Source: a bacterium
Lineage (GTDB): Bacteria; Bacillota; Clostridia; Oscillospirales; Ruminococcaceae
Reading direction: 5' to 3'
DNA length: 16,646 nt
Assembly (NCBI GenBank): GCA_004561545.1
Contig: SFVK01000019.1
Span: 1 to 16,646 of the forward strand
The notes under the pieces were generated by a model. It made no database searches. It had not been told where the DNA came from and was given only the letters and a program-made list of their open reading frames with translations. Below, piece after piece: positions 8,471-15,668 of the stretch (the first letter of the stretch is position 1; each line of letters begins with the position of its first letter). The position numbers and the translations under genes were made by a program.

Positions 8471-10051
8471 TTATTTGCCGGAATCGCCGTAGTTTTTGAG
8501 CACGCGGGCGCTGGGATCGTCCACGGCACAGTTGGGCCATGCCTTGTTGGGCATCCAGTAATCCACAATCATCTCGGCCTGGCCGGGATAGTATTTCTCA
8601 AAAATCTCGCGGTAGAGCAGGCTTTCCTTGGTGAAGGGACGGCAGTAGGCGTAATGGCCGCTCTTTTCGGCAAACTCCCGGTCGGTGTAGACCGTCTCGG
8701 CGTATTCCTTGATGTCGTCCACCATGGAGTGGCCCACCGCGTCCGAGAAGGCGGCTTTCTCCCGCCAGAGGATGCTCTCGGGCAGCCAGTCGCCCTCAAA
8801 AGCCTTGCGCAGCAGGTATTTGCCCTTGCCGTAGGTGTTGAGCTTGCGCTCGGGATCGATGGACATGACGTAGTTCACAAAATCCAGGTCGCCGAAGGGA
8901 ACCCGGGCTTCCAGGCTGTTGACGCTGATGCACCGGTCGGCGCGGAGCACATCGTACATATACAGCTCCCGGATGCGCTTCTGGCTTTCGGTCTGGAACT
9001 CATGGGCGGAGGGGGCAAAATCGGTGTATTTGTAGCCAAAAAGCTCGTCGGAGATTTCGCCGGTGAGCAGAACCCGGATGTCGGTGTTTTCATGGATGTA
9101 TTTGCAGACCAGATACATCCCCACCGAGGCGCGGATGGTGGTGATATCCCAGGTGCCCAGCATGGCGATGACGTCCTCCAGGGCATCCAGAACAATCTTT
9201 TGATTGATGATGACCTCGGTGTGGTCGGCGTGGAGATAATCCGCCACCTGACGGGCATACTTGAGGTCGATGGCGTCCTCGCTCATGCCGATGGCGAAGG
9301 TGCGGATGGGCTTGTTCAGCTTTTTGGCGGCGATGGCGCACACCAGGCTGGAATCCAGGCCGCCCGAGAGAAGGAAGCCCACGGGGGTGTCGGCATCCAG
9401 GCGCTTGTCCACGCCGGCCACCAGCTTTTCCCGGATGTTGGTCAGGATGGTATCCATATCGTCGTGGTTGCAGGCGGGCACGTCGGCAATGTCGCAGTAA
9501 CGCACAAATTTGCCGTTGCAGTAGTAGCTGCCGATGGGGAACGGATACACCTTCTTGCACAGGCCAATCAGGTTCTTGGCCTCGGAGGCAAAGGCAATGT
9601 GGCCGGAATCGCTGTACCCGTAGAACAGCGGACGGATGCCGATGGGATCGCGGGCCGCGATGAGCCATTTTTTGCGGCTGTCATAAAGGATCATGGCGAA
9701 CTCGGCGTCCAGATACCGGAACATATCCAGGCCATACTTGTAGTAAAGGGGCAGAATGATCTCGCAGTCGGAGTCCGACTCGAAGGTATAACCGTCCGCC
9801 TCCAGTTCCTTCTTGACGGGGCGGAAGCCGTAAAGCTCGCCGTTGCACACCACGCAGTCATTGCCACGGAAGAAGGGCTGCATCCCTTCCGGCGTCAGGC
9901 CCATGATGGCAAGGCGGCCAAAGCCGATAAGGCCGAACTCGGTCTCGGCCACACGCTGGTCGTCGGGACCGCGGGATGTGGTGCGCAGCAGATACTCGGT
10001 GAATTTTTCCTTGGACAGATCATGTCCGGCATAGCCCAGAACACAGCACAT
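8471..10051 (-). CDS. asnB: Asparagine synthase, glutamine-hydrolysing (AsnB)
   Basis: Makes asparagine from aspartate, ATP and glutamine-derived ammonia. After Met removal the N-terminus exposes Cys2 (MCCVLGYAG), the nucleophile of class II glutamine amidotransferases. Glutamine-site motifs follow: RGPD (27-30), GRLAI (Arg46), NGE (70-72) and SDSD (about 92-95). The synthetase half has the ATP pyrophosphatase loop SGGLDSS (230-236), then WDITTIRAS (302-310) and RVPFGDLDF. At 526 aa it is close to the 554 aa of the E. coli enzyme, and the motifs resemble that type rather than the larger Bacillus-type paralogues. One oddity: the usually conserved GEGSDE element reads GEISDE (332-337). The ATG has AAGGAG nine bases upstream. 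Expression is under the T-box leader described separately. Confidence 0.95.
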   Translation of the reverse strand: MCCVLGYAGHDLSKEKFTEYLLRTTSRGPDDQRVAETEFGLIGFGRLAIMGLTPEGMQPFFRGNDCVVCNGELYGFRPVKKELEADGYTFESDSDCEIILPLYYKYGLDMFRYLDAEFAMILYDSRKKWLIAARDPIGIRPLFYGYSDSGHIAFASEAKNLIGLCKKVYPFPIGSYYCNGKFVRYCDIADVPACNHDDMDTILTNIREKLVAGVDKRLDADTPVGFLLSGGLDSSLVCAIAAKKLNKPIRTFAIGMSEDAIDLKYARQVADYLHADHTEVIINQKIVLDALEDVIAMLGTWDITTIRASVGMYLVCKYIHENTDIRVLLTGEISDELFGYKYTDFAPSAHEFQTESQKRIRELYMYDVLRADRCISVNSLEARVPFGDLDFVNYVMSIDPERKLNTYGKGKYLLRKAFEGDWLPESILWREKAAFSDAVGHSMVDDIKEYAETVYTDREFAEKSGHYAYCRPFTKESLLYREIFEKYYPGQAEMIVDYWMPNKAWPNCAVDDPSARVLKNYGDSGK

Positions 10052-10094
10052 TTGGTGACACTCCTTTTCTTTTTACACCAGCCTGCGAAATGGT

Positions 10095-10141
10095 ATAAAA
10101 ATAAGCAGCCCATTCGCCCTGCCTTTAGGACGAATCGCTGC
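10095..10141 (-). terminator. Regulated terminator of the asnB T-box leader
   Basis: On the minus strand GCAGC (10141-10137) plus ATTCGTCCT (10135-10127) pairs with AGGGCGAAT (10120-10112) plus GCTGC (10109-10105), leaving an AAAGGC loop. TTATTTTTA (10104-10096) follows. It would form when tRNA-Asn is charged and stop transcription before asnB. Confidence 0.85.
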
Positions 10142-10404
10142 CTTGATCCGCGGTGCCACCTAAATTACCCCATGCCAAAAAATGGCATACGGTCACTTTT
10201 TCCGTACACGTTCACCTTTGAAACGCTGCCGTTCTAACGCGCGGCCAACGGCGTTCCTTACTGCCGCAGCACAAAGCCCGCTGCGGGTTGGGGTTGCAGC
10301 TCCCGGGTGTTCTTTCCCATCCCGTCCCCGTCCCGGCTCACAGCAAAATGCCAGGCTCTCTGTGCGGATGTTGGATGATACTTTTCCCGTTCATCGCTTT
10401 TATC
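10096..10404 (-). ncRNA. T-box riboswitch leader, tRNA-Asn specific
   Basis: The leader senses uncharged tRNA-Asn and lets asnB be transcribed when asparagine is short. The T-box core AGGTGGCACCGCGG lies at 10161-10148. Its UGGC (10158-10155) would pair with the tRNA 3' end GCCA, matching the G discriminator of tRNA-Asn. Stem I features are visible: GGGAAAAGTA near the 5' end and the AGAGAG element around 10356-10361. In the specifier loop GAACACCC, AAC (10311-10309) is followed by the expected purine. A further stem (CCGCAGC/GCTGCGG) and hairpins around 10171-10260 precede the T-box. The transcript start near 10404 is inferred from the promoter. Confidence 0.93.
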
Positions 10405-10410
10405 AGCTAA

Positions 10411-10439
10411 AGAATAACACCATTTGGGAGCAGTGTCAA
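10411..10439 (-). promoter_or_regulatory. Promoter of the T-box-asnB transcript
   Basis: On the minus strand: a perfect -35 TTGACA (10434-10439), a 17-bp spacer and -10 TATTCT (10411-10416). The predicted start lies just before the first conserved T-box stem. It is divergent from the sufC promoter, with about 80 bases between the two -35 elements. Confidence 0.78.
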
Positions 10440-10494
10440 GGATTTTTTTCGCTTTGCGCCGTGGCGGCGGGCAATCGCGGGGAAATGTGCATAA

Positions 10495-10515
10495 ACCCAC
10501 TTGGGTGCGACCCAA
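10495..10515. promoter_or_regulatory. Candidate operator upstream of sufC: alternating ACCCA/TGGGT half-sites
   Basis: Three half-sites lie in alternating orientation: ACCCA (10495-10499), TGGGT (10502-10506) and ACCCAA (10510-10515). The last two form a perfect palindrome, TTGGGT-GCG-ACCCAA. The block ends five bases upstream of the sufC -35 element. A regulator binding here is inference; I do not recognise the motif as a known Fe-S regulator site. Confidence 0.45.
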
Positions 10516-10520
10516 ATATC

Positions 10521-10549
10521 TTGTACTTTTGGCCGGTTCGTGGTATCAT
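10521..10549 (+). promoter_or_regulatory. Promoter of sufC-sufB
   Basis: -35 TTGTAC (10521-10526), a 17-bp spacer and -10 TATCAT (10544-10549). The leader is about 48 nt. The plus-strand region 10440-10494 upstream holds only a T-run and GC-rich sequence, with no other feature seen. Confidence 0.7.
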
Positions 10550-10603
10550 AAAGAACAGATTTGGGCGGCACGACCGCCGAAACTGAACCTTTGGAGGCAT
10601 TTC

Positions 10604-11344
10604 ATGCTTGAACTTCGTCATGTCGGTTATGAAACCGGCGAAAACAAAGAGATTCTGCACGACATTTCGCTCACTGTGCAGGACCGTTTTGTGGCCATCA
10701 CCGGCCCCAACGGCGGCGGCAAATCCACGCTGGCCAAGGTGATTGCCGGCATTTATCAGCCCACCTCGGGCCAGATTCTGCTGGACGGGGTGGACATCAC
10801 CCACCTTTCTATCACCGAGCGGGCCAACCTGGGCATCAGCTACGCCTTCCAGCAGCCGGTCCGGTTCAAGGGGCTGCGGGTCAAGGACCTGCTGAGCCTG
10901 GCTGCGGGCAAGAACACCAGCGTCAACGATGCCTGCGCCTTCCTGAGCGAGGTGGGCCTGTGCGCCCGGGACTATATTGACCGGGAACTGAACGACAGCC
11001 TTTCGGGCGGCGAGCTCAAGCGCATCGAGATTGCCATGGTGCTGGCCCGGGGAACCAGGCTCTCCATCTTTGACGAGCCGGAGGCGGGCATCGATCTGTG
11101 GAGTTTCCAGAACCTGATCCGGGTGTTTGAGAAAATGTATGAGCAGACCAAGGGCAGCATTCTGATCATCAGCCATCAGGAACGCATCCTGAACATCGCC
11201 GACACCATTGTGGTCATTAAGGATGGCAACATTGCACAGACCGGTCCGCGGGCGGATCTTCTGCCCGGGCTGCTGGGCAGTGCCGACGCCGCCAGTGCCG
11301 CGTGCAGCGTGCTGGCCAACAAAGTTGAGGGGGTGCGCCGCTGA
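10604..11344 (+). CDS. sufC: Fe-S cluster assembly ATPase SufC
   Basis: A cytoplasmic ABC-type ATPase that drives cluster building on its SufB partner, not a transporter subunit. It shows Walker A GPNGGGKST (34-42), Q-loop AFQQP (about 82-86), signature LSGGELKR (133-140), Walker B LSIFDEPEAGID and switch His191 in ISHQER. The LSGGE and FDEPEAGID forms and the lack of any permease neighbour identify SufC. It is 246 aa, normal for the family. The start ATG at 10604 follows TTGGAGG by six bases; the longer open frame runs back through the promoter. The stop overlaps the sufB start by one base (TGATG), so the pair is translationally coupled. The DALL-type signature segment seen in classical SufC is not obvious, which fits the reduced type. 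Confidence 0.9.
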   Translation: MLELRHVGYETGENKEILHDISLTVQDRFVAITGPNGGGKSTLAKVIAGIYQPTSGQILLDGVDITHLSITERANLGISYAFQQPVRFKGLRVKDLLSLAAGKNTSVNDACAFLSEVGLCARDYIDRELNDSLSGGELKRIEIAMVLARGTRLSIFDEPEAGIDLWSFQNLIRVFEKMYEQTKGSILIISHQERILNIADTIVVIKDGNIAQTGPRADLLPGLLGSADAASAACSVLANKVEGVRR

Positions 11345-12270
11345 TGGACGCCATTGAAAAGAAACTGCTTCATGAGGTTGCCGAGCTGGATTCCCTGCCG
11401 GTGGGCGCCTACAACATCCGCGCCAACGGCAAGCTGGAAAGCCGCAACACCACGGCCCACATCAACATTGTGACCAAGGAGGACAAGCCGGGCATCGATA
11501 TTTTCATCGCGCCGGGCACCAAAAACGAGAGCGTACACATTCCGGTGATTCTGAGCCAGGCCGGGCTGAAGGATCTGGTGTACAATGATTTCCACATCGG
11601 CGAGGACTGCGATGTGACCATTATCGCGGGGTGCGGCATCCACAACTGCGGCGGCGCTGCCGGGAACGAGGCCCGTCACGACGGCATTCACACCTTCTAT
11701 GTGGGCCGCAACGCCAAGCTGCGCTATGTGGAAAAGCATTACGGCGAGGGCGACGGCCGTGGCAAGCAGGTGATGAACCCCACCACCATTGTCCATCTGG
11801 CCGAGGGCGCCCACATGGAGATGGAGACCACCCAGATCGCCGGCATCGACGACACGCTGCGCAAGACCAGCGGTGACCTGGCCGAGGGCGCCAGCCTGGT
11901 GATCCATGAGAAGATCATGACCACCGGCGACCAGAAGGCCACCACGGATTTTGTGGTGGACCTGAACGGCGAGGGGTGCAGTGCCAACGTGGTGAGCCGC
12001 AGCGTGGCCAAGGACGTGAGCCGCCAGGAATTTATCAGCCGCATCAACGGCAACTGCGCCTGCGCGGGGCACACCGAATGCGACGCCATCATCATGGATC
12101 ATGCCTGTGTTCTGGCCAGTCCCCAGCTGACCGCCAACAGCGTGGACGCCAGCCTGATCCATGAGGCCGCCATCGGCAAGATTGCCGGCGAGCAGCTCAT
12201 CAAGCTGATGACCCTGGGCCTGACCGAGAAGGAGGCCGAGGACCAGATCGTCAACGGATTTTTGGCGTAA
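11344..12270 (+). CDS. sufB: SufB/SufD-family Fe-S scaffold protein, short form
   Basis: The predicted partner of SufC on which Fe-S clusters are assembled. The family is recognised from the C-terminus: SLIHEAAIGKIAGEQLIKLM followed by GLTEKEAEDQIVNGF, closely matching the HEA...QL...RG...EEA..MIVNGF pattern of SufB, and from GHTECD upstream. At 308 aa it is much shorter than classical SufB (about 470-500 aa) because the N-terminal part is reduced. The middle is the repetitive beta-helix typical of the family. H273 and E274 align with essential SufB residues. The Cys usually found about 28 residues before the HEA in some SufB proteins is represented differently here, while other Cys pairs are present (C97/C102, C238/C240/C246/C255). 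No sufS, sufU or sufD lies in the window. It could equally be called SmsB of the minimal SUF-like system. Confidence 0.88.
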   Translation: MDAIEKKLLHEVAELDSLPVGAYNIRANGKLESRNTTAHINIVTKEDKPGIDIFIAPGTKNESVHIPVILSQAGLKDLVYNDFHIGEDCDVTIIAGCGIHNCGGAAGNEARHDGIHTFYVGRNAKLRYVEKHYGEGDGRGKQVMNPTTIVHLAEGAHMEMETTQIAGIDDTLRKTSGDLAEGASLVIHEKIMTTGDQKATTDFVVDLNGEGCSANVVSRSVAKDVSRQEFISRINGNCACAGHTECDAIIMDHACVLASPQLTANSVDASLIHEAAIGKIAGEQLIKLMTLGLTEKEAEDQIVNGFLA

Positions 12271-12288
12271 CGCCGCGTTTTCAAAACC

Positions 12289-12342
12289 ACAAACCCCCGG
12301 GGCGCTTCTTTCCGAACAGGGAAGAGCGCGCCGGGGGTTTGT
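12289..12342. terminator. Bidirectional terminator between sufB and the AI-2E gene
   Basis: ACAAACCCCCGG (12289-12300) and CCGGGGGTTTGT (12331-12342) form a perfect 12-bp outer stem around an inner stem of GCGCT/AGCGC plus CTT/AAG. It lies between convergent genes. On the minus strand GGTTTTG follows closely; on the plus strand TTT lies in the arm itself. It serves sufB and probably the facing AI-2E gene. Confidence 0.75.
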
Positions 12343-12353
12343 CTTGCGGGAAG

Positions 12354-13553
12354 TCAGTGGGTGAGCGCTGTTTCTGCCGGGTCCGGCTCAGCGGGCTGCT
12401 GTGGCGACGTCTGCGCCGGGTTGCCGTCGGCGTCAATGCCGCGGCGGTCCAGGCACCACTGCACAAATTCACGCAGCAGCGCATAGAGGGTGGCAAACAC
12501 CGGAACCCCCAGCACCATGCCGACAACGCCCCAGAGGTCGCCGCCCAGCACAATGGCAAAGAGCACCCACAGCGCCGAGACGCCGATGGATTTGCCCAGA
12601 ATTTTGGGGCCGATGATGTTGCCGTCCACCTGCTGGATGATGAGGATGAGAACCAGGAACTTAACCGCATCGATGGGTTTGACAAAGAGCAGGATGATGA
12701 TACAGGGAACCGCGCCGATGAAGGGTCCGAACACCGGAATGATGTTGGTGATGCCCACCACCACCGCGATGAGTGGGGCAAAGCTGATGTTCAGCAGCGA
12801 GCAGCATACAAAGGTCAGCACGCCGATGATGCCGGAATCGATAATTTTGCCGATGAAGAACCCCTCAAAGTTCTCGTTGGCGAGGGTGAAGGTATCCAGA
12901 ACCACCTGGGCCACCGGACGGGGCAGAATGGCGCGGGCCAGGATGCGCAGCTGGCGCAGCAGCTTGTCCTTCTCGGCCAGCATATAAACGCTGGAGGCGA
13001 TGGCCGTGAAGATATCCACCACATTGGAGGCAATGCTGCCCACCGAGGCCACAATCTTGGGCACCGCGCCGGCCAGCAGGTTGCCCAGTTCATTCATCAG
13101 CTGCTCGTAATCGTCCAGGGCGGTCACCGCTTTGGAGACATCCAGGCCGTAATTTTCCTGAATGGTCAGCAGCAGGCTCTGCACGTTATTGAAATAACTG
13201 GGCAGGTTTTCAAACAAAATCACAATGCTGGAAATCACCTGCGGGATGACCATCCAGCCCAGCACAAAAATGATGAGCACGGCCGCCACATAGGCGATCA
13301 GGATGGCCAGCCACCGCATTTTGGGGTTGTCTTTGAGGAGCTTGTGATGTACGGGGCGGACGATGCAGTCCAGCACATAGGCAATCACAATGCCGGTGGC
13401 AAAGGGCGCCAGAATATTGAGGACTTTGCCCACCGCCCCCACAAACAGGTTGAGGTGCCCCAGCAGAATATAAAATCCGATGCTGCAAAAGATGATGCCC
13501 AGCCAGTCCAAGACGCTCTGGGGCTTTTTTTGCAGCCAGATATTTTTGCTCAT
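12354..13553 (-). CDS. AI-2E family membrane protein (first of two tandem copies)
   Basis: A polytopic membrane protein of 399 aa in the AI-2E/PerM/YtvI family. Known members move small molecules or ions, for example autoinducer-2 export or Na+/H+ exchange; the substrate here is unknown. About eight hydrophobic segments are visible. The family pattern is clear in the C-terminal half: GITNIIPVFGPFIGAVP, then QQVDGNIIGPKILGKS and the VLFAIVLGGDLWGVVGMVLGVP block. A central soluble segment (about residues 100-180) follows the first pair of membrane hairpins, as usual. The C-terminal tail is Pro/Gln/Ala-rich. The ATG has GGGAG upstream. It has its own promoter and follows the second copy by 88 bases. 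The two copies share the same architecture and closely related motifs. Confidence 0.9.
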   Translation of the reverse strand: MSKNIWLQKKPQSVLDWLGIIFCSIGFYILLGHLNLFVGAVGKVLNILAPFATGIVIAYVLDCIVRPVHHKLLKDNPKMRWLAILIAYVAAVLIIFVLGWMVIPQVISSIVILFENLPSYFNNVQSLLLTIQENYGLDVSKAVTALDDYEQLMNELGNLLAGAVPKIVASVGSIASNVVDIFTAIASSVYMLAEKDKLLRQLRILARAILPRPVAQVVLDTFTLANENFEGFFIGKIIDSGIIGVLTFVCCSLLNISFAPLIAVVVGITNIIPVFGPFIGAVPCIIILLFVKPIDAVKFLVLILIIQQVDGNIIGPKILGKSIGVSALWVLFAIVLGGDLWGVVGMVLGVPVFATLYALLREFVQWCLDRRGIDADGNPAQTSPQQPAEPDPAETALTH

Positions 13554-13605
13554 ATTGCTTCTCCCACTCTCGATTTTGCAACAAAATCACATACTTACCG
13601 ACTTT

Positions 13606-13633
13606 ATTGTAACACGATTATGGGGCATTTCAA
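13606..13633 (-). promoter_or_regulatory. Promoter of the first AI-2E gene
   Basis: On the minus strand: -35 TTGAAA (13628-13633), a 16-bp spacer and -10 TACAAT (13606-13611). It starts just past the stop codon of the upstream paralogue, so this copy can be expressed independently. Confidence 0.6.
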
Positions 13634-13641
13634 GTGGAAAT

Positions 13642-14781
13642 CTATGAATTTTTGTCGGAATCCTGCCTCGTGCCGTCCTCCCGGACGCCCCGGGCCTGAA
13701 GCCCCGCCCCCACCGCGCCCCGGACCAGTGCGGCGAGGACGCCCAGCGCGGGAACACCCAGAATCATGCCGGGAATGCCGAACAGCCCGCCGCCCACCAC
13801 GATGGCAAACAGGACGCCCAGACCGGACAGGCCGGTGGCATCCCCCAGAATATGGGGTGCCACAAAGTTGCCGTCCACCTGCTGGACCACCACCACAATG
13901 ACAAGAAATTCCAGCGCCTGCACCGGGCTGCCCCCCAAAAGCAGCAGCAGCACCCCCGGAATGGCGCCCAGATACGGCCCGAGCACCGGCACGATGTTGG
14001 TCACCCCCACGATCACAGCGATCAGCGGGGCCAGCGGAAGGCGGAAAATCAGCATAAGGACGAAGGTTTCCAGCCCCACCAGCACGGCGTCCAGCAACTG
14101 ACCGCCCAGGTACCCGCAGAAGGTGCGGTTGGCGAGCTTGCACACCGCCAGCACGCTGCCGGCCGTTTGGGGCGGCAGCGCGGCATAGAGGGCCGACCGG
14201 GCGTTTTTGAGCAGGCCCTCCTTGCCGGCCAGCAGATACACCGAGGCTGCCAGCGCCACCACAAAATCCGCCAGCTGCCCCGCCGCGTCCATGGCCGCGC
14301 CGGCCAGCGTGGGGGTCAGGTTGGAGAGCAGCGTTTCCAGATTCGCCCCCGAATTGTCCAGCCAGCGCTTGAGACCGGTGGTGTCGATGCCGAACCGCGT
14401 CTGAATGCGGGCCAGAAGTGTGTCCAGGTTGGCGGTATAGGTGGGCACCGACGCGGAAAAACTGGCAACGCTCTGGATCAACTGGGGCACCACGAGCCAG
14501 GCCAGTGCGGCCAGCACACCGAAAAAAAGCAGATAGGCCCCCGCGATGGCCGGGCCGCGCCGGCCGTGGAACAGTTTTTCGGCCAGCCACCGGGTGGGGA
14601 TATCCAGCACATAGGCGATCAACAGCGCCTGGGCAAAGGGAGCCAGCAGCCCCAGCAGCCGCCCGGCGGCCCCGGCCGCCTGGGGCAGATACCGCACGGC
14701 GGTGAGCACCGCCCCCGCCGCGAGGGTGAGGACCAGCCAATCCCCGATACGGCGGGGCGGACGGTCAAGCCAACGGTTCAT
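13642..14781 (-). CDS. AI-2E family membrane protein (second tandem copy)
   Basis: A paralogue of the neighbouring AI-2E protein, 379 aa and richer in Ala/Gly/Leu and GC. It shows the same order of parts: an N-terminal pair of hydrophobic hairpins, a soluble central region, GVTNIVPVLGPYLGAIPG, QQVDGNFVAPHILGDATG and VLFAIVVGGGLFGIPGMILGVP. The transported substrate is unknown. The ATG has GGAAGGAG about seven bases upstream. It follows the rhodanese gene by 33 bases and is probably co-transcribed with it. The C-terminal tail is short and charged (REDGTRQDSDKNS). The two copies differ enough that a recent duplication is unlikely. Confidence 0.9.
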   Translation of the reverse strand: MNRWLDRPPRRIGDWLVLTLAAGAVLTAVRYLPQAAGAAGRLLGLLAPFAQALLIAYVLDIPTRWLAEKLFHGRRGPAIAGAYLLFFGVLAALAWLVVPQLIQSVASFSASVPTYTANLDTLLARIQTRFGIDTTGLKRWLDNSGANLETLLSNLTPTLAGAAMDAAGQLADFVVALAASVYLLAGKEGLLKNARSALYAALPPQTAGSVLAVCKLANRTFCGYLGGQLLDAVLVGLETFVLMLIFRLPLAPLIAVIVGVTNIVPVLGPYLGAIPGVLLLLLGGSPVQALEFLVIVVVVQQVDGNFVAPHILGDATGLSGLGVLFAIVVGGGLFGIPGMILGVPALGVLAALVRGAVGAGLQARGVREDGTRQDSDKNS

Positions 14782-14814
14782 GGTGTTCTCCTTCCGGGAT
14801 TTGCAAAAGTCCTG

Positions 14815-15108
14815 TTATGGTTCCAGCGGCCCGTCCCAGTTGGACAGTCCGCCCAGATCATAGACCTGACGCCAGCCTCCGGCCGTGAGCACGGCGGCGG
14901 CACGGGCGCTGCGCGCCCCGCTGCGGCAATAGACGATGACCGGGCGGTCGGTGCTCCCGATAACCTGCCGTGCCTGGGTGATGGCGCTCAGCGGAAGATT
15001 GACGGCGCCGGGAAGATGCCCGTCCCCGTATTCCTGCGGGGTGCGCACGTCCAGCACCAGGGCGCCCCGGGCGGCCAGACGGCGGACTTCGGCGGCAGAA
15101 ATCCTCAT
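14815..15108 (-). CDS. Single-domain rhodanese-like protein
   Basis: A small cytoplasmic sulfurtransferase-type protein of 97 aa, a full single rhodanese domain. The domain entry LVLDVRTPQEYGDGHLPGAVNLPL (about residues 17-40) and the catalytic loop CRSGARS (61-67) are clear. Cys61 is the persulfide-carrying residue and is present, so an active enzyme is likely. The ATG has AAAGGGGG eight bases upstream. It is the first gene of the minus-strand set leading into the AI-2E genes; I could not find a convincing promoter for it. The sulfur acceptor is unknown. Proximity to sufBC, across the two AI-2E genes and on the other strand, is not evidence of a shared pathway. Confidence 0.9.
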   Translation of the reverse strand: MRISAAEVRRLAARGALVLDVRTPQEYGDGHLPGAVNLPLSAITQARQVIGSTDRPVIVYCRSGARSARAAAVLTAGGWRQVYDLGGLSNWDGPLEP

Positions 15109-15147
15109 ACAGTTTTCCCCCTTTCTCTGATTTCAAAGCTCATGCTA

Positions 15148-15176
15148 TGCACAAAAGCCGGTTTTTATGTTATAAT
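15148..15176 (+). promoter_or_regulatory. Promoter of the DUF523-patatin unit
   Basis: A perfect -10 TATAAT (15171-15176) lies 17 bp after a weak -35 TGCACA (15148-15153). The predicted start is near 15183, giving a leader of about 30 nt. It is divergent from the rhodanese gene. Confidence 0.6.
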
Positions 15177-15212
15177 GGTTTCCATGCTGATTTTGGAAAA
15201 AGAGGGACCGAG

Positions 15213-15647
15213 ATGAAACTGCTTGTGAGCGCCTGCCTGCTGGGCGTTGCCTGCAAATATTCCGGCGGGCATAACGCCTGCCCCGCCCTGCTGGATGCTC
15301 TGCGCCGGGGCGGGCACACCATTGTGCCGGTCTGCCCCGAGGTATACGGCGGGCTGCCCACACCCCGTCCCCCCGCCGAGCGGACCGGGGACCGGGTTAT
15401 GACCCAGGCGGGCGCCGATGTGACGGAACCATACCGCCGGGGCGCGGAAATTGCGCTGGATCTGGCCCGGCTGACGGGGTGCGAGGCTGCGATCCTCAAG
15501 GCCAACAGCCCCAGCTGCGGGCCGGACGGCATCTATGACGGCAGCTTTTGCCACCGCCGCGTGCCGGGCCAGGGGGTGACGGCGCAGCTGCTGGAGCAAA
15601 ACGGAATCCCGGTTTACAGCGAGGAAACCTTTGACGCGATTTTGTGA
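15213..15647 (+). CDS. DUF523 family protein
   Basis: A small cytoplasmic protein of 144 aa whose biochemical role is not established. Its family signature is visible: SACLLGVACKYSG at the N-terminus (Cys8, Cys14), VPVCPEVYGGLPTPR (Cys41), and ILKANSPSCG (Cys102) with FCHRR (Cys113). Conserved cysteines suggest metal or cluster binding, or thiol chemistry (inference). The start ATG at 15213 has GAGGG about six bases upstream. The longer open frame begins upstream of the -10 element, so it cannot be translated from this promoter. It is followed after 21 bases by the patatin gene, with which it probably forms an operon. Confidence 0.88.
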   Translation: MKLLVSACLLGVACKYSGGHNACPALLDALRRGGHTIVPVCPEVYGGLPTPRPPAERTGDRVMTQAGADVTEPYRRGAEIALDLARLTGCEAAILKANSPSCGPDGIYDGSFCHRRVPGQGVTAQLLEQNGIPVYSEETFDAIL

Positions 15648-15668
15648 GGGAAAGGCAGGGTGAATTTT

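Noticed and set aside
10424..10603. Upstream extension of the sufC frame
   Set aside because: It runs through the divergent asnB promoter, the palindrome and the sufC promoter. The ATG at 10604 has a good ribosome binding site.
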